NCBI RefSeq assembly: GCF_018863415.1
Contig: NZ_JAHKSN010000021.1
Coordinates: 1 to 64,000 of the forward strand
Direction: 5' to 3'
DNA from: Deinococcus aestuarii
Lineage (GTDB): Bacteria > Deinococcota > Deinococci > Deinococcales > Deinococcaceae
Length of the DNA: 64,000 bases
Shown here: positions 17,507-26,856 of the stretch, in pieces
Numbering within the stretch: the first letter of the stretch is position 1
Layout of the letters: every line of letters begins with the position of its first letter
Position numbers and translations under genes: made by a program
The notes under the pieces: model-generated
What the model was told of the DNA's origin: nothing
What the model saw: the letters and a program-made list of their open reading frames with translations, nothing else
Databases searched by the model: none

Positions 17507-20500
17507 CCAGCATCCCCCACCTCCCTATCGGAGAGCTGTTTTTCCGGCGCATCGACCGGGGCATCAACGGCGTCATCAAGGCCGGGCAGCAGGACGACAG
17601 CAACGTCGTGCAGGAGCTCGACGAGTACGTGGTCACCCGCGAGCTCGACGGCCAGTTCCGGCGCTTTTTTGAGCACTATGCCGACTCGCTTGAAAAGCCC
17701 ACCGACAAGGTGGGCGTGTGGATCAGCGGCTTTTTCGGCAGCGGCAAGTCGCACTTCCTGAAGATCCTGTCCTACCTGCTGGCGAACCGGGAGGTGCGCG
17801 GCCACCGGGCCGTCACCTTTTTCGACGAGGAGAAGCTGCCCGACCCCCTCGTGCGGGCGATGGTGGAGAGGGCGGCGCGCGCCGCCGACCACACCGACGT
17901 GATCCTCTTCAACATCGACGCCAAGGCGGACGCGAGCAGCAAGACCACCAAGGAGGCCGTGGCGAAGGTCATGCACAAGGCCTTCGACGAGCACCTGGGG
18001 TACCTGGCGAGCAGCCCCGAGATGGCGGCCCTGGAGCGCATGCTCGACAAGCGCGGCAAGTACGCGGACTTCAAGGCGGCCTTCGAGGCGGCGGCGGGGG
18101 CGCCCTGGACGGAGGTCCGTGACGGCTGGGCCTTCCACCAGGAGGAGATTCTCCGGGCCCTGCACGAGGCGGCCGGGCTGACGGAGGAAGAGGGGCAGCG
18201 CTGGCTGGAGAGCCTGGGTGTGCAGCGTGATCCCAGCGCCGAGGAGTTCGCCCGGGAGGTGCGCGACTACCTCCACCGGCGCGGCAAGGCCCACCGCGTG
18301 CTGTTCATGGTCGATGAGGTGGGCCAGTACGTGGGCGACAACAGCAGCCTGATGCTCAACCTGCAGTCGGTGGCGGAGGAACTGGGCACGCAGGCCCCGG
18401 GACGTGCCTGGATTCTGGTGACCTCGCAGGAGGACATCGACCGGGTGCTGGACGGCAAGGGCAAGGGCAACGACTTCTCGAAGATTCAGGGCCGCTTCAA
18501 CACGCGCATCAGCCTGTCGAGCGCGAACACCGACGAGGTGATCCGGCGGCGGCTGCTGGGCAAGACCGAGGACGGCGAGCGGGCCCTGCGGGCGCTGTAC
18601 GACTCGGCGCAGGCCACCCTGAAAAACCTCATCACCTTTAACCAGGACGCGACCCTGCTCGGCTACCGCGATGCCGAGAGCTTCGTGGCGAACTACCCCT
18701 TTATCCCCTACCAGTTCAAGCTCTTGCAGGAGGCCTTTACCGCCATCCGGCAGACGGGCCACTCCGGCAAGCACCTCTCGGAAGGCGAGCGCAGCATGCT
18801 CAACGCCTTTCAGGACGCGGCGCGGGCGTACGGCGACCGGCCCCTGGGCTCGCTGGTGCCCTTCGAGGTCTTTTACAGCGCCGTGGAGGGGTTTCTCGAC
18901 TCGAACGTGCGCCGCGTCATCGACCAGGCGAGGGAGAACCCGGCGCTGGAGCCGCAGGACACCCACCTCCTCAAGACACTGTTCATGCTCAAGCACGTCA
19001 AAGAGATCAGGACCAACCTCGACAACCTGACCACCCTGAGCCTGAGCCACGTGGACGAGGACAAGCTGGCCCTGCGGGACCGCATCCAGGCGTCCCTCGC
19101 CCGGCTGGAGAAGCAGACCCTGATCTCCCGCAACGGGGAGGTGTGGACGTTCCTGACGAACGAGGAGCAGGACGTGGGCCGGGAGATCAAGAGCATCGAC
19201 GTGACCGAGGGCGAGCTGAACGCCGAGCTGCAAAAGCGGGTGTGGCAGTCGGTGTACCCCGCCACTTCTTTGAAGTACGACGCCTACCACCCGTACTCCT
19301 TCAACCGCAAGCTCGACGACCGCCCCTTCGGCGCGGCCACCCACGACATCGGTCTGCACGTGGTCACGCCCTACGCCGAGCGGTTCCAGGACTTCTCCGC
19401 GGACAACCTCGCGGCCCTTCAGTCGAACGCGGTGCTGGTCGGTGGAAGCATCGAGGCGCTGGTAATCCTTCCGGACGACCGGCTGCTCTTCGAGGAACTC
19501 GCCGAGATGGTCCGCACCGACAAGTACGTGGCCCGCAAATCCGGTCAGGACAACACGCCCTCCATGCGCCAGATCATCAGCGCCCGCGCGGAGGAGAACG
19601 CGGCCCGCAAGGCCCGCATCGAGACCAACCTGCGGCAGGCGGTGACGAACGCCCGCGTGTACGTGCTGGGCAGCCGCTTGGGGAGTCCCGGCGGGAACCA
19701 CACGGAGGTGCTGACGGGCGCGCTGCGCGCCCTGATCGACAACGGGTATCCCAAACGGCAGTTTCTGGAAAAACCACACCAGACCGAGGGCGACGTGGCC
19801 CGCGCCTTTACGACGCCCGACGACAGCCAGAACCTCGACGGGGAGGACCCCAACCACCTCGCGCTGGACGACATGGCCCGCTGGCTGGGAGAACAGGGCC
19901 TGCGGAACGTGCGCGTGACTGTCCGCACCCTGCTCGACCAGTTCACCCGCCGCCCCTACGGCTGGACGGAGCCAGAGGCACTGGGCGTCCTCGCCACGTT
20001 GGTCGTGAAGGGCCAGGTGGAGTTGCACCGGGCCCAGAAGCCCATCGACCCCGGCGAGCCGGGGCTGGCGGGGCGCCTCCTCAAGAAGGCCGGGCAGGAA
20101 GAGACCGTGGTGCGCCTCAGCGACGCCATCGACCCGAAGACCTTGGGGGCCGCCCGCAAGCTCGCGCGGGAGTACCTGACGAACGCGGACAAGCTCAGCA
20201 CTGCCGACGCGCCCAAGCTCGCCGCCGAGTACCGCGCGCAGCTTCAGCGTGACCGGGAGGAGCTGACGCGCTCTCAAGAGAAGGCGGGACAGGGCTATCC
20301 CTTCGGGGCCGCCCTGAAGGAGCCGCAAGCCACCCTGGACGCCCTGCTGGCGACTTCGGGCACCGCCGCCCTGCTGGGTGAGGTGCAGGCCCGGGAAGAG
20401 GCGCTGGAGGACTGGATAGACCTCCGGGCGAAGCTCCAGAGCTTTTACGGTGGAGCGCAGGTCAAGATTTTCGACGAGGTTCGGCGCGACCTGGCCGACC

Positions 20501-21099
20501 TGGAACCCGACCTGACCCGCGTGAACGCGCCCGAGCTGCAAGACCGGATCAAGCGCGCCCGCGACATGCTCGCCATGCCCGACCCGGTCAAGGTCATCCC
20601 GCAACTGTCCGGCCTGCTGAAGCCCGTCAAGGCCCACGTCGAGGACCTGCTGGCCGAGTCCAAAACCAAGGTGCGGGCGGTGCTGGACGAGGAAGTCACG
20701 CGGTTGCAGGCGATCGCCGGGGAACTCGGGGCCGAGGAGACCCGCAAGCTCACCGGCCCGATCCTGGAGGTTCGCGGTCGCCTAGACGCGGCCCGGACGA
20801 TCGACGCCGCCGAATCGTCCCAGATCGCCGTGCAGAACGCCGCCGCCCGGGTCGAGGGGGACATCCTGCGGGCCATCAACGAGCGCGCCCGGAAGGTGAC
20901 ATCCCAACCCGGTGGGGGCCAGCCCAGCGGGGGCGAAACCCCACAGCCCGCGCTCAAGCCCATCCGCACCCTGAAGGTCAGGAGCATGACCGCCGCCCCC
21001 TACCTGGAATCCGCGCAGGACATCGAGCAGTTCCTGGGCGCCCTAAAAACCCAGCTTGAACAGGCCGTGCAGAACGGCGAAAGGGTCCGAATCGAATGA
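17503..21099 (+). CDS. brxC: BREX ATPase BrxC
   Basis: A 1198-residue ATPase of the usual BrxC size. It has the typical start (IGELFFRRIDRGINGVIKA), Walker A GFFGSGKS at 76-83 and a Walker B region RVLFMVDEVGQYVG at ~266. The rest is a large helical scaffold ending in a Pro/Gly-rich linker and a short C-terminal domain. BrxC is thought to be the ORC/Cdc6-like AAA ATPase that organises the BREX complex with PglX and PglZ. The ATG overlaps the brxB stop and its own stop overlaps pglX. No damage is apparent. Confidence 0.92.
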   Translation: MTSIPHLPIGELFFRRIDRGINGVIKAGQQDDSNVVQELDEYVVTRELDGQFRRFFEHYADSLEKPTDKVGVWISGFFGSGKSHFLKILSYLLANREVRGHRAVTFFDEEKLPDPLVRAMVERAARAADHTDVILFNIDAKADASSKTTKEAVAKVMHKAFDEHLGYLASSPEMAALERMLDKRGKYADFKAAFEAAAGAPWTEVRDGWAFHQEEILRALHEAAGLTEEEGQRWLESLGVQRDPSAEEFAREVRDYLHRRGKAHRVLFMVDEVGQYVGDNSSLMLNLQSVAEELGTQAPGRAWILVTSQEDIDRVLDGKGKGNDFSKIQGRFNTRISLSSANTDEVIRRRLLGKTEDGERALRALYDSAQATLKNLITFNQDATLLGYRDAESFVANYPFIPYQFKLLQEAFTAIRQTGHSGKHLSEGERSMLNAFQDAARAYGDRPLGSLVPFEVFYSAVEGFLDSNVRRVIDQARENPALEPQDTHLLKTLFMLKHVKEIRTNLDNLTTLSLSHVDEDKLALRDRIQASLARLEKQTLISRNGEVWTFLTNEEQDVGREIKSIDVTEGELNAELQKRVWQSVYPATSLKYDAYHPYSFNRKLDDRPFGAATHDIGLHVVTPYAERFQDFSADNLAALQSNAVLVGGSIEALVILPDDRLLFEELAEMVRTDKYVARKSGQDNTPSMRQIISARAEENAARKARIETNLRQAVTNARVYVLGSRLGSPGGNHTEVLTGALRALIDNGYPKRQFLEKPHQTEGDVARAFTTPDDSQNLDGEDPNHLALDDMARWLGEQGLRNVRVTVRTLLDQFTRRPYGWTEPEALGVLATLVVKGQVELHRAQKPIDPGEPGLAGRLLKKAGQEETVVRLSDAIDPKTLGAARKLAREYLTNADKLSTADAPKLAAEYRAQLQRDREELTRSQEKAGQGYPFGAALKEPQATLDALLATSGTAALLGEVQAREEALEDWIDLRAKLQSFYGGAQVKIFDEVRRDLADLEPDLTRVNAPELQDRIKRARDMLAMPDPVKVIPQLSGLLKPVKAHVEDLLAESKTKVRAVLDEEVTRLQAIAGELGAEETRKLTGPILEVRGRLDAARTIDAAESSQIAVQNAAARVEGDILRAINERARKVTSQPGGGQPSGGETPQPALKPIRTLKVRSMTAAPYLESAQDIEQFLGALKTQLEQAVQNGERVRIE

Positions 21100-24000
21100 A
21101 CCGCACCGCCGTCAAAAATTTCGCCCAGTGGGCCCGCCGCCACCTCCACGACCTCGTTCGCGCCCGCCTGGCCCTCTTCGGCGTCACCGAGAAGGGGATC
21201 GAGACGCCGAAGCGCATCGAGGGCGGCCTGATCGTCGGCGGGCAGACCCTCACGCTGAGCAGCACGGATATCGGGCAGTACGACGCGCTGATTCGGCACC
21301 TCCACGACCTCTCGGGCACGCCGAAGGAGAAGTACCTCCTGCTGGTGGACGAGATCGCCTACACGTGGTTCAACCGCCTTGCCGCGCTGCGGTACATGGA
21401 GGTCCACGGGTACGCCGAGCGCGCCCTGTCCAGCGACCAGGAGGGGCAGACCGACCCCAACCTGTTGCGGGACGCCATGACCCTCGCCGCGCAGGGCGAC
21501 CTGCCGAACGTCACGCCGGACCTGTTAGCCGAGTGGCAACGGCTGTACCAACCCGGCGAGGTCTACCGCCGCCTGCTCGTCGCGCACTCGGCCACCTTCG
21601 AGGCCCCCATGCCCTTCCTGTTCAGCCGGGAGAAGGCGTGGCTGGACCTATTCCTGCCCGACACGCTGCTGAACCAGGATTCCTTCGTTCGGCGCATGGT
21701 GTCCGATGTCCCGGAGGAGGACTGGGGGGACATCGAGATCGTCGGCTGGCTCTACCAGTTCTACATCTCCGAGCGCAAGGACGAGGTGTTCGCGCAGAAG
21801 GGCAAGTACAGCCCCCGCGACATTCCCGCCGCCACGCAGCTTTTCACGCCGCACTGGATCGTGCGCTACATGGTGGAGAACAGCCTGGGCCGCATATGGC
21901 TGGAGGCGCACCCGGAGAGCGGCTTGCGCGAGCACATGCCGTACTACCTGGAGAGCGAGAACCCGGCCCCGCCCAACCCCGACCTGGCCCCCGAGAGCCT
22001 GACCGTGATGGACCCGGCGTGCGGCAGCGGGCACATCCTGGTGTACGCCTTCGACCTGCTGGCGCACATCTATCGCGAGCGGGGCTACAGCGAGCGCGAG
22101 ATTCCCGCGCTGATCCTGGAACACAATCTGCACGGCCTGGACATTGACGAACGCGCCGCACAACTGGCGAGCTTCGCTGTGGTGATGAAGGCCCGTGACC
22201 TGAACAGCCGCCTGTTCCGGCGCGAGATGCCCGCGCTGAACATCTTGCAAGTAAAGTCCACCCGGCACCAGCGGCTGCCCAACGCCGGGAGCAGGGACAT
22301 GCTCGGCCAGTTCGCCGTTCTGAGCGGTGGCCTGACCGATGCCGACGCCTTCAACCCCAACGACTGGCAGCCGCTGGTGGACGCCTTTGCCGATGCCGAC
22401 CACCTGGGCAGCCTGATTACCCCGCCCGCCTTCGACGCCGAGCGGCTGCGGGCGCAATTGCACTGGCTGAAGGAAAGGGGAGGGCTGGACGCCGGGGCAC
22501 TGGACGAGTTGCGCCATCTGCTGAAGCAGGCCGAGTTGCTGAGCCGGAAGTATGACGCAGTGGTGGCGAACCCACCATACATGGGAAGTGGGAACTACAA
22601 CTATATTATCTCAAATTATGTTGACGCTCGCTTTCCGAGTATAGGCGCTGATTTGAGCAGTGTGTTCATTCAAATATGCTTCAACTTGTTGTCAGAGGCA
22701 GCTTACTTTTCTATGATTACAAATCCGAGTTGGATGTTTCTACCAGCCTTTAACGCTGTCAGAAAAAAGCTGAAAGAAGACTTTTTCCTATCATCACTGA
22801 TATACTTGGGCAGGGGAGTTTTTGGTTCGGATAGGGGTAGTTGTGCCTTTGTCGTAGGTGCCGGGGAAAATCTAAAAGAAAAGACTACTTTTCTTAAGCT
22901 CTTTGGTAAGTTCTCAAAAGTTTCTAAAAATGAAGAAATCGAGAAGCGGTTCTTCAAAAGTAAGAGGATACTTCGCAGTATCGAGGACTTTGAGGTCATT
23001 CCTAACCAACCCCTTGCATTTTGGAGCAGTAACATTCTATTGGGCGCGTTTAGGGGAAACCTTCTGAGAGATGAGGGTAAGGCTAGGCAAGGGATTAAAA
23101 CCGGCAACAATGATCAGTTTTTAAGGTTCTGGCATGAAGTAGGCATTCACAAATCTTCAGTCTCAGGTATGGGCAATAAATGGTGGCCTTGTACTAAGGG
23201 TGGCGATTATAGGAAATGGTATGGGAACTCAGAATATTTTTTGAATTGGGAGTACGACGGTGTAGAAATAAGGAATTTTAAGGACGAAGGAGGTAGGTTG
23301 AAAAGCAGGCCGCAGAACATACAATACTTTTACAAGCTTGGTTTTACTTGGACGTCAAGCTCCGCAGGTGATTTTTCTGCCCGTCTTGTCCCTACTGGAT
23401 TCACCTTTGAGTCAAAGGGTTCAATGTACTTCCCTAAAGAAGCTGAGAAGATCTCTCAAGTCTTGGGTCTCGTTAATTCGAGCGTCGCAAGCGAGGTCTT
23501 AGAATTTTTGTCTCCCGGAACGGATTATACGGAAGGTGCTGTATCAAACATACCCCATCTATCAGTCGAACCAGCAAACAGTCATATTACTGAACGTCTT
23601 GTCGATATATCCAAAACCGATTGGGACAACTTTGAGACCTCTTGGGACTTCACCACCCACCCCCTCTTGCGCCCCGGCGCAGCGACCCTCTCCGAAGCCT
23701 TTTCCACCTGGCAGGCTCAGGCGGAGGCGGCCTTCCGCGAGTTGCAGCGGCTGGAGGAGGAGAACAACCGCTACTGGATCGACGCCTACGGGTTGCAGGA
23801 CGAACTGACGCCCGAGGTGCCCGACGACCAGATCACCATTCGCCGCGCCGACCTGGGCCGCGACGTGCGCTCGCTGCTGTCCTATGCCGTGGGCTGCATG
23901 ATGGGCCGCTACTCACTGGACGAACCCGGCCTGATCCACGCGGGGCAACCCTTCGACCCGGGGCGCCACACCCGCTTCCCCGCCGACCCCGACGGCATCC

Positions 24001-24698
24001 TGCCCGTGACCCTGGACGGCCACTTCGAGGATGACGTGACGGGCCGCTTCGCCGAGTTCCTGCGGGTCGCCTTCGCGCCGGAGAAGGTGGCCGAGAACAT
24101 GGAATGGGTGGCGGCGGCCCTGGGTGGCCAGCGGGCAGGGGAGACGGCAGAAGGGCGCATCCGCCGCTACTTCGCCACCGAATTCATGTCCGACCACATC
24201 CAGACGTACAAGAAACGCCCGATCTACTGGCTCTTCACGTCGGGCAGGAAACGCGGCTTCGGGGCGCTCGTCTACCTCCACCGCTACGACGCTGGAACGC
24301 TGGCACGGCTGCGCACCGACTACCTGATGCCCCTGCAACGCAAGCTCGAAGCCGCGTTGGAGCGGGCGCAGAGCGAGAAGGACGCAGCGGGGAGCACAGA
24401 TGCGAAGCGGAAGGCCGACAAGCGCATCAAGGAGGTCAGCGAGCAGATCGCCGAGGTCCACAAGTACGACGGGTCCCTGAAGCACGCCGCCGACCTGAAG
24501 ATCACCCTCGATCTCGACGACGGCGTGGCCTACAACTACTGGCTGATGAGCGCGGCGGGCCAGCAGTACCGAACGGGAAGGGCGCTGGGGGGCCTGCAAG
24601 ACCTCGTGTACACCGGCACCGACCTGAAGATGGACGATCTGGAGAAGAAGAGCCAATGGAAACGGGACCTGCTGGCGGGGCAGACGGTGGGGGCGTGA
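21096..24698 (+). CDS. pglX: BREX-1 adenine-specific DNA methyltransferase PglX
   Basis: A 1200-residue N6-adenine methyltransferase of standard PglX length. The SAM-binding motif DPACGSGHILVYAFD is at ~306 and the catalytic NPPYMGSG at ~492. It marks the host motif that BREX uses for self/non-self discrimination. The N-terminal ~490 and C-terminal ~350 codons have the GC-rich usage of the neighbours, but codons ~493-848 are strikingly AT-rich (separate feature), consistent with replacement of the target-recognition part. The frame is intact across both junctions, so the enzyme is probably active with a changed specificity. It overlaps the genes on each side by 4 bp. Confidence 0.93.
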   Translation: MNRTAVKNFAQWARRHLHDLVRARLALFGVTEKGIETPKRIEGGLIVGGQTLTLSSTDIGQYDALIRHLHDLSGTPKEKYLLLVDEIAYTWFNRLAALRYMEVHGYAERALSSDQEGQTDPNLLRDAMTLAAQGDLPNVTPDLLAEWQRLYQPGEVYRRLLVAHSATFEAPMPFLFSREKAWLDLFLPDTLLNQDSFVRRMVSDVPEEDWGDIEIVGWLYQFYISERKDEVFAQKGKYSPRDIPAATQLFTPHWIVRYMVENSLGRIWLEAHPESGLREHMPYYLESENPAPPNPDLAPESLTVMDPACGSGHILVYAFDLLAHIYRERGYSEREIPALILEHNLHGLDIDERAAQLASFAVVMKARDLNSRLFRREMPALNILQVKSTRHQRLPNAGSRDMLGQFAVLSGGLTDADAFNPNDWQPLVDAFADADHLGSLITPPAFDAERLRAQLHWLKERGGLDAGALDELRHLLKQAELLSRKYDAVVANPPYMGSGNYNYIISNYVDARFPSIGADLSSVFIQICFNLLSEAAYFSMITNPSWMFLPAFNAVRKKLKEDFFLSSLIYLGRGVFGSDRGSCAFVVGAGENLKEKTTFLKLFGKFSKVSKNEEIEKRFFKSKRILRSIEDFEVIPNQPLAFWSSNILLGAFRGNLLRDEGKARQGIKTGNNDQFLRFWHEVGIHKSSVSGMGNKWWPCTKGGDYRKWYGNSEYFLNWEYDGVEIRNFKDEGGRLKSRPQNIQYFYKLGFTWTSSSAGDFSARLVPTGFTFESKGSMYFPKEAEKISQVLGLVNSSVASEVLEFLSPGTDYTEGAVSNIPHLSVEPANSHITERLVDISKTDWDNFETSWDFTTHPLLRPGAATLSEAFSTWQAQAEAAFRELQRLEEENNRYWIDAYGLQDELTPEVPDDQITIRRADLGRDVRSLLSYAVGCMMGRYSLDEPGLIHAGQPFDPGRHTRFPADPDGILPVTLDGHFEDDVTGRFAEFLRVAFAPEKVAENMEWVAAALGGQRAGETAEGRIRRYFATEFMSDHIQTYKKRPIYWLFTSGRKRGFGALVYLHRYDAGTLARLRTDYLMPLQRKLEAALERAQSEKDAAGSTDAKRKADKRIKEVSEQIAEVHKYDGSLKHAADLKITLDLDDGVAYNYWLMSAAGQQYRTGRALGGLQDLVYTGTDLKMDDLEKKSQWKRDLLAGQTVGA
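22575..23640 (+). other. AT-rich mosaic segment inside pglX (target-recognition region)
   Basis: From just after the NPPY codons the sequence changes abruptly from GC-rich to AT-rich (many aat, tat, ttt, aaa and agt codons). It changes back as abruptly near 23640, where GC-rich codons resume (HPLLRPGAATL). The block covers about 355 codons, stays in frame and lies where Type IIG/PglX-type enzymes have their DNA recognition domain. I read it as a horizontally acquired TRD exchanged by recombination in the conserved flanks. Confidence 0.8.
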
Positions 24699-25084
24699 GG
24701 CGTTGGAATGCCCGCGTCAGAGCTTCCGGTAAGACCCTACGGAAGTACGCCTTCCTGAGCGTCGAGGACTTGAGGGCTTTCTGCGGGTTGGTTGGCATCG
24801 CCATGAGCGAGTTGGAGGTGTACGAGGTGGAGGAACCTGCCTCCCCCGCGGCATCTCAGGTGCAACAGGACTCCTCTGCGTCGTCGCGTGCCCTGGAAGA
24901 CGGAGAAGCGCTAGGAGCTCCACCCTATGGAATCTGGCTCAACTGGCCGGGGATGTTCTACACCAACAGGCAGGACGCGGCGCTGTCATTCCCAACGCGG
25001 CAGGCCGCGCAAGTGTGGATTCAGGAGCAGGGCGCGGACCCAGGCATGGTGCAGGTCCGCTCGTTGCCGGAACAGGAAGGTTGA
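24695..25084 (+). CDS. Unknown 129-aa protein following pglX
   Basis: I do not recognise the family. GTG 24695 overlaps the pglX stop by 4 bp, which supports both the gene and its start. The N terminus is basic (RRWNARVRASGKTLRKYAF), the middle is acidic and Ser/Ala-rich, and the C terminus (YGIWLNWPGMFYTNRQDAALSF, then RQAAQVWIQEQG) looks like a small folded domain. There is no signal peptide or membrane segment. Its place between pglX and the mcrBC genes suggests cargo carried within the BREX operon. Confidence 0.6.
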   Translation: MRRWNARVRASGKTLRKYAFLSVEDLRAFCGLVGIAMSELEVYEVEEPASPAASQVQQDSSASSRALEDGEALGAPPYGIWLNWPGMFYTNRQDAALSFPTRQAAQVWIQEQGADPGMVQVRSLPEQEG

Positions 25085-25091
25085 GGCCGTC

Positions 25092-25574
25092 GTGCGCCCT
25101 GTTCCGCCTGAACTCGTGGAGGAGGTCACGGCCCTCCTGAACGAGCCCGTCCCGGAACACAAGGACGTGAGGGTTCAGGAGTTGCGCCGACACATGCGCC
25201 GCGCCTACCTGCCCTGGTCCGAGCGGGAAGACGCCCTGCTGCTGGCCCTATCGAAAGCGGGGTACAGCGTGGCAGAACTCTCGGACCTGCTGTGCCGCCA
25301 GCCGGGAGCGATTCAGTCACGCCTGATCAAACATCTGGGAGTCTCCGCGCCGCTGGAGAGCCCGCCTCCCTCCGCGCCGCCACAGGTGACCCGCGTGCCC
25401 GTGCATCTGGTCGCCCCACACTTCGAGGCATGGCTGGCCCTGGTCCGGTCGGGGAGCCGTGTCGAGGTGCTGGACGGAAACGAGGTCGTAGCCGTGCTTC
25501 AGGCCCCTGGTGAACAGAGGCCACAACGGCGGTTCGAGAGGAGTAGGGGTCACGGAGACGCCCCGAACGGCTGA
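25092..25574 (+). CDS. Small protein with a SANT/Myb-like or HTH segment
   Basis: A 160-residue protein. Residues ~36-80 (LPWSEREDALLLALSKAGYS, then ELSDLLCRQPGAIQSRL) match the helix-turn-helix pattern that often ends in an AIrSRL-type recognition helix in bacterial SANT/GcrA-like domains; the rest is unknown. GTG 25092 is chosen because GAGG stands 5 nt upstream; a longer frame would run back over the previous gene. It lies 7 bp after the preceding gene, so it is in the same operon. It may be a DNA-binding accessory or regulator of the McrBC insert. Confidence 0.6.
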   Translation: MRPVPPELVEEVTALLNEPVPEHKDVRVQELRRHMRRAYLPWSEREDALLLALSKAGYSVAELSDLLCRQPGAIQSRLIKHLGVSAPLESPPPSAPPQVTRVPVHLVAPHFEAWLALVRSGSRVEVLDGNEVVAVLQAPGEQRPQRRFERSRGHGDAPNG

Positions 25575-25578
25575 AGGC

Positions 25579-26856
25579 ATGGCGGTCACGTCTCCTTCGC
25601 TGCAAGCTCCTCCCGTCGCCCCCCAGGGGCAGGGCGAGGCCAGGCCCGTTCGGGTGATGGCCGAACGGCAGGCCCTGCTGCTCCCGCACCTGACCCAAGC
25701 CGACCGCGTCGCCGTGTTCCGTGTCAACAAGCGTCGGGGGGGCGCATTTCAGATCGTCGATACGCCGCAGGGCACGCGCCTGGAGGCAGGACCCTACGTG
25801 GGCGTCTTCGCGCTGGCGACCTTCACGGTGCAGGTCGTGCCCAAGGCAGAGATCGGCACCCGCAACACGCTCTTCATGCTGGCCCGCACGCAGGGCCGGG
25901 ACTGGGCGCTGCCCCCCGCCCACCTGAACCTGGACTCGACGGACCTCCAAGACGAACTGGCCGCCCTGTTGCTGGCGACCCTGCGCCCCGAGCTGCACCG
26001 GGGCTTGTTGCGGCGCTCCCAGACGGTGCAGGAGGACCTCCCCGTCCTGCGGGGCCGCCTGCGGGTGGCCGCCTACCTGCGACGCGGCGACCCGTCGAGG
26101 CTCCCGGTCGAGTACGCCGACCTCACCACCAACCACCCGGTCAACCGCCTGTTCCTGCTGGTGCTGGAGCGGCTCGCGGCCCGGGTCTCCACCCCCCGCC
26201 TGCGCCAGCAGGTCGCGGAATTGCGAGGTTGGTTGCAGGGGGCGGGCGTCACGTCTTGGCCCTCGGTGCCGCGCGACCGGGAGGCCTTCACGCTCAACCG
26301 CCTGCAACGCCGGTACCAGCCCGCGTTGAACCTGGTGTGGCTGCTCCTGGAGGGCTGGGGCGCCTTTCAGGAGGCCGGCGAGTGGCGGGGCCAGGCCTTT
26401 ACCTTCAACATGGACCGCCTGTACGAGCGGTTTCTGGAAAGGGTCCTCGTCGAGGAGGTCCTGCAGGGCACTGGGTACGTCGGGCATCCCCAGCGCCCGG
26501 GGGCCGCGGGGGAGTACCTCTTTTCGGGGAATGTTCAGCAACTCAAGCCGGACCTGACGATTACGCAGGGCGGACAGGTGCGTCTCATCGTGGATTTCAA
26601 GAACAAGCGGCCAGAGGGCCAGCCCGGTGGGGGAGACCTGTACCAGATGTACGCCTACGCCCGTCACCTGGGCTGCGACCGGGTCCTGCTGCTCTACCCG
26701 GGTGAGGTGGGATTCGGCCCACTGGAGGCGACCCGCGCCCCGCCGCTGCGGATCTCCGCCGCCGGTCTCGACCTGAAGCCCGACCTCCGCACCCACCGGG
26801 AGCAACTGCACCAGCAACTCCGCGCCCATCTCCAAACTCAAGGACTCCACTTGTGA
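25579..26856 (+). CDS. mcrC: McrC-type endonuclease subunit
   Basis: A 426-residue McrC protein. The catalytic PD-(D/E)XK core is seen as LKPDLTI (~323) followed by LIVDFKNK (~337). The middle conserved segments LTTNHPVNRLFLLVLE and FNMDRLYERFLERVL are those of the LlaJI/McrC family. McrC supplies the nuclease and stimulates the McrB motor, which cuts modified DNA. ATG 25579 is used; GTG 25510 would also be open and would overlap the previous gene, so the start is uncertain by 23 residues. It overlaps mcrB by 4 bp, in the order mcrC-mcrB. Confidence 0.88.
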   Translation: MAVTSPSLQAPPVAPQGQGEARPVRVMAERQALLLPHLTQADRVAVFRVNKRRGGAFQIVDTPQGTRLEAGPYVGVFALATFTVQVVPKAEIGTRNTLFMLARTQGRDWALPPAHLNLDSTDLQDELAALLLATLRPELHRGLLRRSQTVQEDLPVLRGRLRVAAYLRRGDPSRLPVEYADLTTNHPVNRLFLLVLERLAARVSTPRLRQQVAELRGWLQGAGVTSWPSVPRDREAFTLNRLQRRYQPALNLVWLLLEGWGAFQEAGEWRGQAFTFNMDRLYERFLERVLVEEVLQGTGYVGHPQRPGAAGEYLFSGNVQQLKPDLTITQGGQVRLIVDFKNKRPEGQPGGGDLYQMYAYARHLGCDRVLLLYPGEVGFGPLEATRAPPLRISAAGLDLKPDLRTHREQLHQQLRAHLQTQGLHL

